A program made the translations under genes and the position numbers. 64,000 bases of DNA, from the NCBI RefSeq assembly GCF_026343945.1, contig NZ_JAPKNJ010000001.1, positions 2,170,001 to 2,234,000 on the forward strand, read 5' to 3'. Origin of the DNA: Kaistia algarum (GTDB lineage: Bacteria > Pseudomonadota > Alphaproteobacteria > Rhizobiales > Kaistiaceae). Within the stretch, counting starts at the first letter, position 1; the number at the start of each line of letters is the position of its first letter. Below the pieces are notes generated by a model. It had not been told where the DNA came from. It did no database searches and saw only the letters and a program-made list of their open reading frames with translations. Shown here piece by piece: positions 33,800 through 42,057 of the stretch.

Positions 33800-34879
33800 A
33801 TGCTTGGAGCCTTGAGGAAGTACGGCGTCGGCGCCCTGTTCGCCACGACCGTGTTTGTGGGTGCCGCCGCCCAGGCGCAGGAAGTCCAGCTCATGGACGG
33901 CGTGACGCCCCGGCCCGGCGATGACCGGATGACCAGCGCCGACCAGTTCAAGAAGGACGGTCCCTGGAAGATCGGCATGAGCCATTTCGGCGTGAACGCC
34001 AACACCTGGACCGTCCAGATGGCGCACGAGGCGGAAGCCGCCGCCAAGAAGGACCCGCGGATCGGCCAGTTCCTGCTGCTCGACGCGAACATCAGCCAGG
34101 CAAAGCAGGTCGCCGACATCGAGGATCTGATCGCTCAGAAGGTCGACGCCATCATCGTCACGCCGCTGACGCCGACCTCGGCGGATGCCGGTATCGAGAA
34201 GGCGGTCGCCGCGGGCATTCCCGTCATCGTCCATACCGGCCTCACCGGCACCGACAAGTACACCGTCGACATCCAGGGCGGCGGCGAGCATTTCGGCAAG
34301 GTGATGGGCGACTTCCTGGTGAAGAAGCTTGGCGGCAAGGGCAACATCTGGGTTCTGCGCGGCCTTCCGGCTCATCCGGAAGATATTAACCGCTATAAGG
34401 GCCTGCTGGAATCGCTCAAGGGAACGGATATCAAGATCATCGCGGAAGACGCGGGCAAGTGGCAATACGACACGGGCAAGCAGGTCTGCGAGACCTTCTA
34501 CCTCAATAATCCCGAGGTCGATGGCATCTGGTCTTCGGGCGCCGATATGACGCGCGCCTGCATGGATGTCTTCCAGCAATATGGCGCGAAGATTCCCCCG
34601 ATCACCGGTGAAGGCAATAATGGCTTCTTCGGCAAGTGGATCGAGACCGGCATCGATTCGATCGCGCCCGAATATGGTCCGGAGCAGGGCGCTGCCGGCG
34701 TGCGCGCCGCGGTCGCTCTCCTCGAAGGCAAGCAGCTTCACAAGCGCTATACCTATGAGCCGGACGGCTGGGGTATCGACAAGGCCAAGAAATACTATCG
34801 TGCCGATCTCTCTGCCAATGTCTGGTTTCCGACCAGCCTGAGCGAGGAAGATCTGCAGAAGTACTACGGCAACAAGTAA
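33800..34879 (+). CDS. Ribose-type ABC transporter sugar-binding protein
   Basis: This 359-aa protein has a signal peptide (MLGALRKYGVGALFATTVF, cut near AQAQE) and a Peripla_BP_4 domain: WKIGMSHFGVNANTWTVQM, AKQVADIEDLIAQKVDAIIVTPL, KGNIWVLRGLPAHPEDINRYKG and EVDGIWSSGADMTRAC. It is clearly homologous along its length to the binding protein at 17832, so the two importers are paralogous. AGGAGGAGAACT gives a strong ribosome-binding site. It is the first gene of an operon with ATPase, two permeases and an esterase. The ligand is not deducible; the esterases hint at an acylated sugar or glycoside. Confidence 0.93.
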   Translation: MLGALRKYGVGALFATTVFVGAAAQAQEVQLMDGVTPRPGDDRMTSADQFKKDGPWKIGMSHFGVNANTWTVQMAHEAEAAAKKDPRIGQFLLLDANISQAKQVADIEDLIAQKVDAIIVTPLTPTSADAGIEKAVAAGIPVIVHTGLTGTDKYTVDIQGGGEHFGKVMGDFLVKKLGGKGNIWVLRGLPAHPEDINRYKGLLESLKGTDIKIIAEDAGKWQYDTGKQVCETFYLNNPEVDGIWSSGADMTRACMDVFQQYGAKIPPITGEGNNGFFGKWIETGIDSIAPEYGPEQGAAGVRAAVALLEGKQLHKRYTYEPDGWGIDKAKKYYRADLSANVWFPTSLSEEDLQKYYGNK

Positions 34880-34891
34880 TCCTCGCCTGGT

Positions 34892-34924
34892 CCCGGAAAG
34901 GCAGCTTTGTGCCGCCTTTCCGGG
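34892..34924 (+). terminator. Stem-loop between binding protein and ATPase genes
   Basis: Perfect 11-bp stem CCCGGAAAGGC (34892-34902) / GCCTTTCCGGG (34914-34924), loop 11 nt, without a U run. It lies 13 bp after the binding-protein stop. It is likely an attenuator or RNA-stabilising element, as after the other binding-protein genes in this window. Confidence 0.7.
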
Positions 34925-34953
34925 ATCGGAGGACACCGACAGCGGAGCGCGCG

Positions 34954-36456
34954 ATGGCCGCAGTGCCTCTTGTCAGCATGATTTCGATCTCGAAGTCCTT
35001 CGGCAGCACGGCCGCGCTTCGCGACGTCTCGTTCGAGCTTCAGCCAGGGACCGTCCACGCGCTGATGGGCGAGAACGGCGCGGGAAAGTCGACGCTGATG
35101 AAGATACTCGCCGGGGTCCATCAACCCGATGTCGGCGAGATCCGAAGAAGCGATAAGCTCGTCCGCCTCAACTCGCCGCGCGAGGCGCTCGACGCGGGCG
35201 TGTCGACGGTGTTCCAGGAGCTATCGCTGCTTCCCAATCTCACCGTTGCCGAGAACATGTTCCTCGGCCGCGAGCCGCTGACGCCGTCGGGACGTGTCGA
35301 CCGCGCCGTGATGGAGCGTGCCACCCGCGAAACGCTGAGGCAGCTCGACCTCGACCTTGATCCAGGCCGTCTGGTCGGGAACCTCTCCATAGCCGAGCGG
35401 CAATTCGTCGAGATCGCCCGCGGCATCACCGCGAAGGCCGACGTGATCGTTCTCGACGAGCCGACGGCCGCCCTCAACGCCGCCGACGTCGAGATACTGA
35501 ATCGGCAGATCCGCACCCTGAAGAGCCAGGGCAAGGGCATCGTCTATATTTCGCACCGCATGGAAGAGATCTTCCGGGTCTGCGATGTGGTTTCCGTCCT
35601 CAAGGACGGCCGCAACGTTGCCACGGTACCGGTCGCCTCCGTGACGCCGCAGGGGCTGATTGCCATGATGGTCGGGCGCGATATTGCGGAGCTCTTCCCG
35701 CCAAGGGCTGAAACGATCGATCCGGCCGTCGTGCTGGCGCTGGACGGCGTGACACTGAAAGCAGGCTCGCAGCCCGTGAGCCTGAAGCTTCACAAGGGCG
35801 AAATCGCAGCCTTGGCCGGCCTGGAAGGGCAGGGCCAGCGCGAGCTGATCCGGTCGATCATCGGCCAGTATCAACCCGCGGCGGGGTCCATCGAGATCAA
35901 GGGCCAACGCATCGAGTTCCCCGTTGCGGCGGCTGCCGGCGTCCGCCGGTTGCAGTCGCTGGGCGTCGGCTTCGTTCCGGAGGACCGCAAGGACGAAGGT
36001 CTCTTCCTCGACCTCTCGCTGGCGCACAACATCGCCATCGGCCTCCATAGCCAGCGCACCGCGCTGAACATCGCCCGCACCTATCGCAGCGTGATCGAGG
36101 GCGTCATCCAGAGCATGGCGATCAAGATTTCGCGCCCGAGCGCTCCAGCGGGGTCGCTGTCCGGTGGCAATCAGCAGAAGGCTTTGCTCGGCCGCTATCT
36201 CGCCCTCGGATCCGAAATACTCCTCATCGAGGAGCCGACACGCGGCGTCGATATCGGAGCCAAGGCCGAGATGTACAAACTGCTTCGCGACTTCGCCAAT
36301 CGCGGCGGCGCGGTACTCGTCCTGTCGCGCGAGACCATCGAACTCATTGGTCTTTGCGACCGGCTCTATGTCGTGCATGAGGCGACGATCGTCGCCGAAA
36401 TGCCGGCCGCTGTCGCTACGGAACACGCGATTCTCGAAGCCGCCCTGCATCGCTAG
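34954..36456 (+). CDS. Sugar ABC transporter ATP-binding protein, duplicated-domain (RbsA-like)
   Basis: The start is the ATG at 34954, with GGAG seven bases upstream; the frame before it runs through the stem-loop. The 500-aa protein has Walker A GENGAGKST near residue 40, the RbsA-type NLSIAERQFVEIARGI and Walker B VIVLDEPTAALN in domain 1. Domain 2 has ALAGLEGQGQRELIRSIIG, LSGGNQQKALLGRYL and EEPTRGVDIGAKAEMYKL. It is paralogous to the ATPase at 18937. It serves the two permeases encoded next. The next start follows after 5 bp. Confidence 0.94.
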   Translation: MAAVPLVSMISISKSFGSTAALRDVSFELQPGTVHALMGENGAGKSTLMKILAGVHQPDVGEIRRSDKLVRLNSPREALDAGVSTVFQELSLLPNLTVAENMFLGREPLTPSGRVDRAVMERATRETLRQLDLDLDPGRLVGNLSIAERQFVEIARGITAKADVIVLDEPTAALNAADVEILNRQIRTLKSQGKGIVYISHRMEEIFRVCDVVSVLKDGRNVATVPVASVTPQGLIAMMVGRDIAELFPPRAETIDPAVVLALDGVTLKAGSQPVSLKLHKGEIAALAGLEGQGQRELIRSIIGQYQPAAGSIEIKGQRIEFPVAAAAGVRRLQSLGVGFVPEDRKDEGLFLDLSLAHNIAIGLHSQRTALNIARTYRSVIEGVIQSMAIKISRPSAPAGSLSGGNQQKALLGRYLALGSEILLIEEPTRGVDIGAKAEMYKLLRDFANRGGAVLVLSRETIELIGLCDRLYVVHEATIVAEMPAAVATEHAILEAALHR

Positions 36457-36461
36457 ACGAC

Positions 36462-37418
36462 ATGATGGGAAAGATGTTCACCCAGATCGGAAATGCGCTG
36501 TCGGCGAAGAATTCGCGGCAGGGTCTTTGGCTGCTGCCGCTCCTCGTCGGATTGGCCGCAAGCCTGGCGCTGTCGGTCACTGCCGATGATTTTGGCACCC
36601 CGCAGAACTTCCTGAACCTCACGGCGCAGGCTGCGCCCCTGCTGCTCGTTAGCATCGGACAGATGCTCGTCGTGCTGGTCCGGGGCTTGGATCTGTCAGT
36701 CGGGTCGGTCGTCAGCCTGTCGACGGCCATTCTGTCGCTGGATGCGCCGGCGGTGGTGACGATCCCCGCCGTCTTCGGCGCTGCGTTGCTGATTGGGTTA
36801 GTCAATGGCATCGCCGTGACGCGCCTGCGCGTTCATCCCATCATCGCGACGCTGTCCGTCATGGGCATCACCCAGGGCATCACGATGCTCGTCCGGCCCG
36901 TGGCGGGTGGAACGATCCCTCCGCTCGTCACGACGCTCGTGAGCGGCGAGTTTCTCGGCATCTACATGCCAGTGATCTGGGTCGTCGTCGCCATCCTGGT
37001 CGGCTGGAAGTTGCTCTACGGATCGCGGTTCGGCCTGCATCTATTCGCGATCGGCGGCGGCGATACCGCGCATGCCTTCGGCATACCGGTCCGCCGCAAT
37101 ACGCTGCTCGCTTATGTCGCCTGCTCGTGTTTCGCCGCGCTGGCCGGTGTCTTCCTGGCCGGTCGGATCACGTCCGGCGATCCGAATATCGGCGCGCAAT
37201 ATGCCGTGGATTCGATCACGGCGGTCGCCTTGGGCGGAACCCAGCTGGCCGGCGGCGTCGGCAGCCTGCAGGGCACCGTCGTCGGAACGGCCCTGCTGGC
37301 TCTGCTCGCCAACGGCATGAACCTCCTGAACGTCTCGGCCTTCGTCCAGACCGCGGTCAAGGGATTGATCCTGCTCGCGGTGATCTCGATCCAGCCGCGC
37401 AAGAACATCGGGCTTTGA
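36462..37418 (+). CDS. Ribose-type ABC transporter permease 1 (RbsC-like)
   Basis: This 318-aa polytopic permease has LVVLVRGLDLSVGSVVSLSTAIL near 68-90, the central IATLSVMGITQGITMLVRPVAGG and DPNIGAQYAVDSITAVALGGTQLAGG near 238-263. It aligns best with the permease at 20430 of the first system (FDLSVGSVVSLTTAIL, IRPIPGGEVP). It overlaps neither neighbour but lies only 5 bp after the ATPase and 1 bp before the second permease. It probably forms a heterodimer with that permease. Confidence 0.93.
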   Translation: MMGKMFTQIGNALSAKNSRQGLWLLPLLVGLAASLALSVTADDFGTPQNFLNLTAQAAPLLLVSIGQMLVVLVRGLDLSVGSVVSLSTAILSLDAPAVVTIPAVFGAALLIGLVNGIAVTRLRVHPIIATLSVMGITQGITMLVRPVAGGTIPPLVTTLVSGEFLGIYMPVIWVVVAILVGWKLLYGSRFGLHLFAIGGGDTAHAFGIPVRRNTLLAYVACSCFAALAGVFLAGRITSGDPNIGAQYAVDSITAVALGGTQLAGGVGSLQGTVVGTALLALLANGMNLLNVSAFVQTAVKGLILLAVISIQPRKNIGL

Positions 37419-37419
37419 C

Positions 37420-38367
37420 ATGAGCGTCCTGCGTCACCCCGTCCTGCGCGCCGCCACCCGCATTCCCCCGTCCTATGTCGTGTTCGCGGTTCTGCTGGCA
37501 ACCCTCTGGGTTCTGAAGCCGGCGATGATGAACCCCAACATCCTCGCGACCTTCGCCCGGCAGGTCGTCCCGCTGGGGATCGTCGTACTGGGACAGCTAC
37601 TGGTGATCTCTTCGCGGTCGATCGATCTATCGGCTGGCGGCGTGATCCTGCTGGTGAACTATCTGATCTCGTCGGGGCAGTTCAACGGCGTTCCGCCGCT
37701 GGTGCTTGTCGGGATCTGCCTTCTGGTGGGGCTTGGCGTCGGCCTGATCAACGGGCTTCTCATCGGCAAGCGGCGGGCCTCGGCCGTCATCGTCACGCTG
37801 GCGGTCAACATCGTCCTGATCGGGCTTGTCGAATATCTCGCCAACGGCAAGCCGCCGGGCGACGTGCCGGCCTTCTTCCGCAATATCTACAATGCCCGCC
37901 CCGGCGGAGTTCCCGCGCCGCTCATCTTCTGGGTCGGGCTGGCCATGGCTATGAGCCTGGTTCTGTCTCGGACGATATTCGGGCGCTTCGTGGCCTCCAT
38001 CGGCAGCAATCCGGTGTCGGCGCATTTTTCCGGCGTGCCGGTCGAGCGGACCGTCGTCACCGCCCATGTCATCGCAGGCTTCATGTCGGCTCTGGCGGGT
38101 CTCGTCCAGACGTCCTCGATCGCCGTCGGCAGCGTCCGCTTCGGGCCTGAGCTCGTCATGAACTCGATTGCCGCGACGATCCTGGGTGGCGTCATCTTCG
38201 GGCGCGGCGCCGGCGTGTGGGGGCCGTTCTTCGGCGTGCTCTGCTTCGCGCTGCTCTTCGTCGTCATGACTTCTCTTGGCGTCCAGGAGCCGGGGAAGCT
38301 CGTGGTGCAGGGCTGCATCATCCTCCTAGCCGCCGTCTTTTACGGCGTCAGGACGAAATCAAACTGA
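37420..38367 (+). CDS. Ribose-type ABC transporter permease 2 (RbsC-like)
   Basis: This 315-aa polytopic permease has VISSRSIDLSAGGVILLVNYLI near 62-83, matching the VIGRSIDLSVGGVIALVNVLL block of the permease at 16756, and VGSVRFGPELVMNSIAATILGGVIFGRGAG near the C terminus. So each importer keeps the same two permease subtypes, only in a different gene order. It is encoded 1 bp after permease 1 and 19 bp before the esterase. Confidence 0.93.
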   Translation: MSVLRHPVLRAATRIPPSYVVFAVLLATLWVLKPAMMNPNILATFARQVVPLGIVVLGQLLVISSRSIDLSAGGVILLVNYLISSGQFNGVPPLVLVGICLLVGLGVGLINGLLIGKRRASAVIVTLAVNIVLIGLVEYLANGKPPGDVPAFFRNIYNARPGGVPAPLIFWVGLAMAMSLVLSRTIFGRFVASIGSNPVSAHFSGVPVERTVVTAHVIAGFMSALAGLVQTSSIAVGSVRFGPELVMNSIAATILGGVIFGRGAGVWGPFFGVLCFALLFVVMTSLGVQEPGKLVVQGCIILLAAVFYGVRTKSN

Positions 38368-38386
38368 AAACGGAGGTACCCTGCCC

Positions 38387-39058
38387 ATGACGAACAAGCG
38401 AATTCTCTGTTTCGGCGACTCGCTGACCTGGGGATGGATGGCTGTGCCGGAGGGGGCTCCGACCACGCGCTTCCCCTATGAGCAGCGCTGGACCGGCGTG
38501 ATGGCCGCGACGCTCGGGTCGGGATACGAGATCATCGAGGAGGGCCTCAGCGCTCGCACCACGTCGATCGACGACCCGATCGATCCGCGCCTGAACGGCT
38601 CGGCCTATCTGCCCACCGCGCTGGCCAGCCATCTCCCGCTCGACCTCGTCGTCATCATGCTCGGGACGAACGACACCAAGAGCTTCTATCGCCGCACGCC
38701 CTACGAGATCGCCCTCGGCATGTCCAAGCTGGTCGGCCAGGTGCTCACTTCCGGCGGCGGCGTCGGCACGGTCTATCCGGCTCCGCAGGTTCTGGTGGTC
38801 GCGCCGCCGCCGCTGGAGAATCTGCCGCATAGCTGGTTCCAGGGGATGTTCGAAGGCGGCCGCGAAAAGACGGTGGCGCTGGCCGAACAATATCGTTCGC
38901 TCGCTTCCTTCATGAAGGTCGATTTCTTCGACGCCGGCAGCTGCGTCACCACCGCGGGCGTCGATGGCATCCATTTCACGGCCGAGAACAATGCCGAACT
39001 TGGAACGGCGCTTGCCGCCAAGGTTGCGGATGTGCTGGGGCGGCGATTGGCTGCCTGA
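38387..39058 (+). CDS. SGNH/GDSL hydrolase (esterase), paralogue 2
   Basis: This 223-aa protein has the blocks CFGDSLTWGWM (Ser12), VVIMLGTNDTK and VDGIHFTAENN. It shares long blocks with paralogue 1 (IEEGLSARTTSIDDPI, VVAPPPL, DFFDAGS), so the two come from one ancestor but differ around the substrate site: GDSLTWGWM against GDSNTHGQM. No signal peptide, so cytosolic. It is the last gene of the importer operon, with GGAGG 12 bases before the ATG. An arylesterase or acetyl-esterase acting on the imported compound is the most economical role. Confidence 0.93.
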   Translation: MTNKRILCFGDSLTWGWMAVPEGAPTTRFPYEQRWTGVMAATLGSGYEIIEEGLSARTTSIDDPIDPRLNGSAYLPTALASHLPLDLVVIMLGTNDTKSFYRRTPYEIALGMSKLVGQVLTSGGGVGTVYPAPQVLVVAPPPLENLPHSWFQGMFEGGREKTVALAEQYRSLASFMKVDFFDAGSCVTTAGVDGIHFTAENNAELGTALAAKVADVLGRRLAA

Positions 39059-39415
39059 CGACGGGGAGCGGCGTCGGCGCGCCGTCGCGCCCGCTATCCT
39101 CCTATTTCGGCCGGCATCCTGATCGCCATCCGCGACATTCCCGGATGCTGCATGGCCCGGAGCGCGGCAGGCCGAGGCCGCCGCGTCTTCTGATGGAGGG
39201 ATCAGAACGGCCGCGCTGAGTGCTGCCCGTTTGCCAAGAGACCCGCGCGTAGAAAATTATTCCAACAGGGCGGTCGTCAGGTGGCAACGCATCCGGCGGC
39301 CCAAGTCCAATCCGCGTATATGATCGGGAGGCCATCAGTTTCGAGGGCGGGCGGCGTTCTGGATCCCGCAATGGGGCGCGAAACGGCCCTCCGCACGAAC
39401 AACCAGGAGTTCCCG
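39059..39415. other. Intergenic region before the dipeptide-type ABC operon
   Basis: These 357 bp are non-coding. A GC-rich imperfect hairpin near 39065-39090 may end the preceding operon. A possible -10 (TATGAT, 39318-39323) lacks a clear -35. AGGAG before 39416 is the binding-protein ribosome-binding site. No small gene is supported. Confidence 0.45.
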
Positions 39416-40918
39416 ATGCGTCACATCAAGCCGCGCGATATTCGAAACGCGCTCATGGCGACTGCCCTTTTCACGTCGATGATGGCTCCTGCCGCTTTCG
39501 CGCAGGCGTTCGATCCCGACGCTACCATCCGCATCGGTTCGCTCTACGAGCCGCAGAACCTCGACAATACCGCCGGCGCCGGCCAGGGCATCAACGAGGC
39601 GTTCAACGGCAATGTCTATGAGGCGCTGTTCCAGCTGACCGATGCCGGCAGCGTCGTGCCCCAACTCGTCGACAGCTTCACCGCCAGCGACGACGGTCTT
39701 ACCTACACCTTCAAGCTGAAGCCCGGCGTGACCTTCCATTCCGGCGATCCGCTCACTGCCGCCGACGTGAAATACTCGATCGAGCGCGTCACGGCCGAGG
39801 GATCGAAGAGTTCGCGCAAGAAGAGCCTGGCGACGATTGCCTCCATCGAGACACCGGACGACCAGACCGTCGTGATCAAGCTCTCGGCGCGCTCGATCTC
39901 GCTGCCGTATAATCTGAGCTATGTCTGGATCGTCAACGACAAGGCCGGCGACATCGCCGGCAAGGAAGACGGCACCGGCCCCTACAAGCTGGAGGAGTGG
40001 CGCCGCGGCTCGGCCCTGGCGCTCGATCGCTTCGCTTCCTATTGGGGCAAGGCGCCGACCAACGCCAAGGTCGTCTATACCTATTTCACCGATGCGACGG
40101 CGCTGAACAATGCGCTGCTGACAGAGGCGGTCGACCTCATCACCTCGGTTCAGAGCCCGGATTCGCTGGCGCAGTTCAAGGACAATCCGGCGTTCAAGGT
40201 GACCGAGGGCGCCTCGACCACCAAGGAGCTCCTCGCCTTCAACGACCGCGCCGCCCCCTTCGACAACGTTAAGGTTCGCAAGGCCGTCGCCCGTGCCATC
40301 GACGACAAGAAGCTGCTCGATTCCATCTGGGGCGGCTACGGCACGCTGATCGGCTCGATGGTACCGCCGACGGACCCCTGGTATGTCGATCTCACCGGCG
40401 TCGATGCCTATGATCCCGCCAGCGCCAAGGCGCTGCTGGCCGAGGCCGGTCTGCCGGACGGGTTCGAGTTCACGCTCGATACGCCGGACTATGATCCGCA
40501 TCCGCTTGTCGCGCAGTTCCTGCAGTCGGAACTGGCCAAGGTCGGCATCAAGGTGAAGATCAACGTCATCACCGCCAATGAGTGGTACACCAAGATCTAC
40601 CAGAAGCATGACTTCCAGGCGACGTTGCAGGAGCATGTCAACCATCGCGACATCGTGTTCTACGGCAATCCGGACTTCTACTGGGGCTACAACAATCCCG
40701 AGGTCGTGAAGCTGATCGCGGATTCGGAGCAGGCGGCGAGCGTCGAGGACCAGACGGCGAAGCTGCTGCAGGCGAACAAGATCATTGCCGAGGATGCCGC
40801 CAGCGACTGGCTCTATCTCTATCCCCAGATCGTGGTGTCGGCCGCGGGGGTCAGCGGCTATCCGGTGAACGGGCTTAACTCGCAGTTCTTCGCCTATGGG
40901 ATCCAGAAGGCGAAATGA
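39416..40918 (+). CDS. Dipeptide/oligopeptide-type ABC transporter substrate-binding protein (DppA-like)
   Basis: The start is the ATG at 39416 (MRHIKPRDIRNALMATALF), with AGGAG six bases upstream and a signal peptide cut near AFAQA. The 500-aa SBP_bac_5 protein has IRIGSLYEPQNLDNTAGAGQG, LVDSFTASDDGLTYTFKLKPGV, the family signature FHSGDPLTAADVKYSIER and DDKKLLDSIWGGYGTLIGSM. This family binds peptides, but also nickel, glutathione, opines and oligosaccharides, so the cargo is open. It heads an operon with two permeases, two ATPases and a DUF1684 gene. Confidence 0.93.
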   Translation: MRHIKPRDIRNALMATALFTSMMAPAAFAQAFDPDATIRIGSLYEPQNLDNTAGAGQGINEAFNGNVYEALFQLTDAGSVVPQLVDSFTASDDGLTYTFKLKPGVTFHSGDPLTAADVKYSIERVTAEGSKSSRKKSLATIASIETPDDQTVVIKLSARSISLPYNLSYVWIVNDKAGDIAGKEDGTGPYKLEEWRRGSALALDRFASYWGKAPTNAKVVYTYFTDATALNNALLTEAVDLITSVQSPDSLAQFKDNPAFKVTEGASTTKELLAFNDRAAPFDNVKVRKAVARAIDDKKLLDSIWGGYGTLIGSMVPPTDPWYVDLTGVDAYDPASAKALLAEAGLPDGFEFTLDTPDYDPHPLVAQFLQSELAKVGIKVKINVITANEWYTKIYQKHDFQATLQEHVNHRDIVFYGNPDFYWGYNNPEVVKLIADSEQAASVEDQTAKLLQANKIIAEDAASDWLYLYPQIVVSAAGVSGYPVNGLNSQFFAYGIQKAK

Positions 40919-40925
40919 TCTGGCG

Positions 40926-40949
40926 AGCCGGCGGCATCGGCCGCCGGCT
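40926..40949 (+). terminator. Stem-loop after DppA-like gene
   Basis: Perfect 10-bp stem AGCCGGCGGC / GCCGCCGGCT with an ATCG loop, starting 8 bp after the binding-protein stop and without a U tract. The same placement is seen at 4958, 13596 and 34892, so this is likely an expression-balancing element. Confidence 0.7.
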
Positions 40950-41097
40950 TCCACACCCGCTCGGCGGGCTGAGTCTTGGCTGTATCGGAGTCTCAGCGGT
41001 ATCGGAGACCTGGCCGTCCCGAAGCCTTGGCGGTAATGACCCGGCGCGCGTGGCACGATAAGATGGCCGCCGGTCGATCGACAAAGGGCATGCCGCC

Positions 41098-42057
41098 ATT
41101 TTCACCTATCTGCTCCGCCGGCTGGCTGTCCTGATCCTGTCGCTTTTCATCGCGGCCATCGTGCTGTTCGTGCTCCTCCGCCTGTTGCCGGGCGATCCGG
41201 CGAATGCGCTGCTCGGCATTGGCGCTACCGACGCTCAGATCGAGGCGGCGCGGCAGCAGGTCGGCTCCGACCAGCCGCTGACCGTGCAGTTCGGGCATTT
41301 TCTTGGCAATCTGGCGCGGTTCGATCTGGGAACCTCGTTCGTCAGCAAGGCCAGCGTCGTCGAAGAGATCGGCAAACGGATGAGCGTCACGCTGCCGCTC
41401 ACCGTTTTTGGCTTCCTGCTCGCCGTGCTCATCGCCGTCCCTCTTGGCATTGTCGCGGCGGTGAAGTCGGACCGCTGGTATGGCGCGACGATCTCGGTCG
41501 TCAGCCAGCTCGGCATTGCCATTCCCGCCTTCTGGCTCGGCATCCTGCTTGTTACCGTCTTCGCCATACGCTGGCGGCTGTTCCCGTCCGGCGGCTTCCC
41601 GCTGCGAGGCTGGGAAAATGTCGGCGAGGCCGCTGTGTCTCTGGCGCTGCCGGTGCTCACTGTCGCGCTCGTGATTGCCGCTTCGCTGCTGCGCTATGTG
41701 CGCTCGGCAACGCTGGACGTGCTCGGCAGCGATTATCTGCGAACCGCCCGGGCGCTTGGCGCGAGCTTTCCCGAGGCGTTGATTCGGCACGGCATCCGCA
41801 ATGGCGCCGTGCCGGTGGTCTCGATCCTCGGCATCGAGTTGGCGACGACCTTTCTCGGGGCCGTGGTGGTCGAGAAGGTCTTCGCGCTGCCCGGCCTCGG
41901 CTCGATGCTGCTCCTCGCCATCCAGCAGCGCGACTATCCAAACGTGCAGGGCGTGCTGTTCGTCTCGACGCTCCTGGTGCTGCTGGTCGGCTTCGCCGCC
42001 GATCTGCTGCAGCGCCTGATCGACCCGCGCCTCCGCGGCAAGGGGAACGCGTCATGA
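41098..42057 (+). CDS. Dipeptide-type ABC transporter permease (DppB-like), probable ATT start
   Basis: The DppB family begins with a membrane helix of the form LLRRL...L.R..PGDPA. That helix is encoded here (FTYLLRRLAVLILSLFIAAI, then LRLLPGDPANALLG), but the frame has no ATG, GTG or TTG between the stop at 41059 and the GTG at 41161, which would delete it. ATT at 41098 gives the expected MFTYLLRRL and has AAAGGG nine bases upstream. With it the length is 319 aa, normal for the family. The EAA-like DYLRTARALGASFPEALIRHGIRNG block and the C-terminal DLLQRLIDPRLRG are intact. A sequencing or frameshift error is the alternative. Confidence 0.8.
   Translation: MFTYLLRRLAVLILSLFIAAIVLFVLLRLLPGDPANALLGIGATDAQIEAARQQVGSDQPLTVQFGHFLGNLARFDLGTSFVSKASVVEEIGKRMSVTLPLTVFGFLLAVLIAVPLGIVAAVKSDRWYGATISVVSQLGIAIPAFWLGILLVTVFAIRWRLFPSGGFPLRGWENVGEAAVSLALPVLTVALVIAASLLRYVRSATLDVLGSDYLRTARALGASFPEALIRHGIRNGAVPVVSILGIELATTFLGAVVVEKVFALPGLGSMLLLAIQQRDYPNVQGVLFVSTLLVLLVGFAADLLQRLIDPRLRGKGNAS

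Noticed and set aside
39335..41056. A 573-codon minus-strand open frame
   Set aside because: It is antisense to the DppA-like gene, whose signal peptide and signature motifs are clear.
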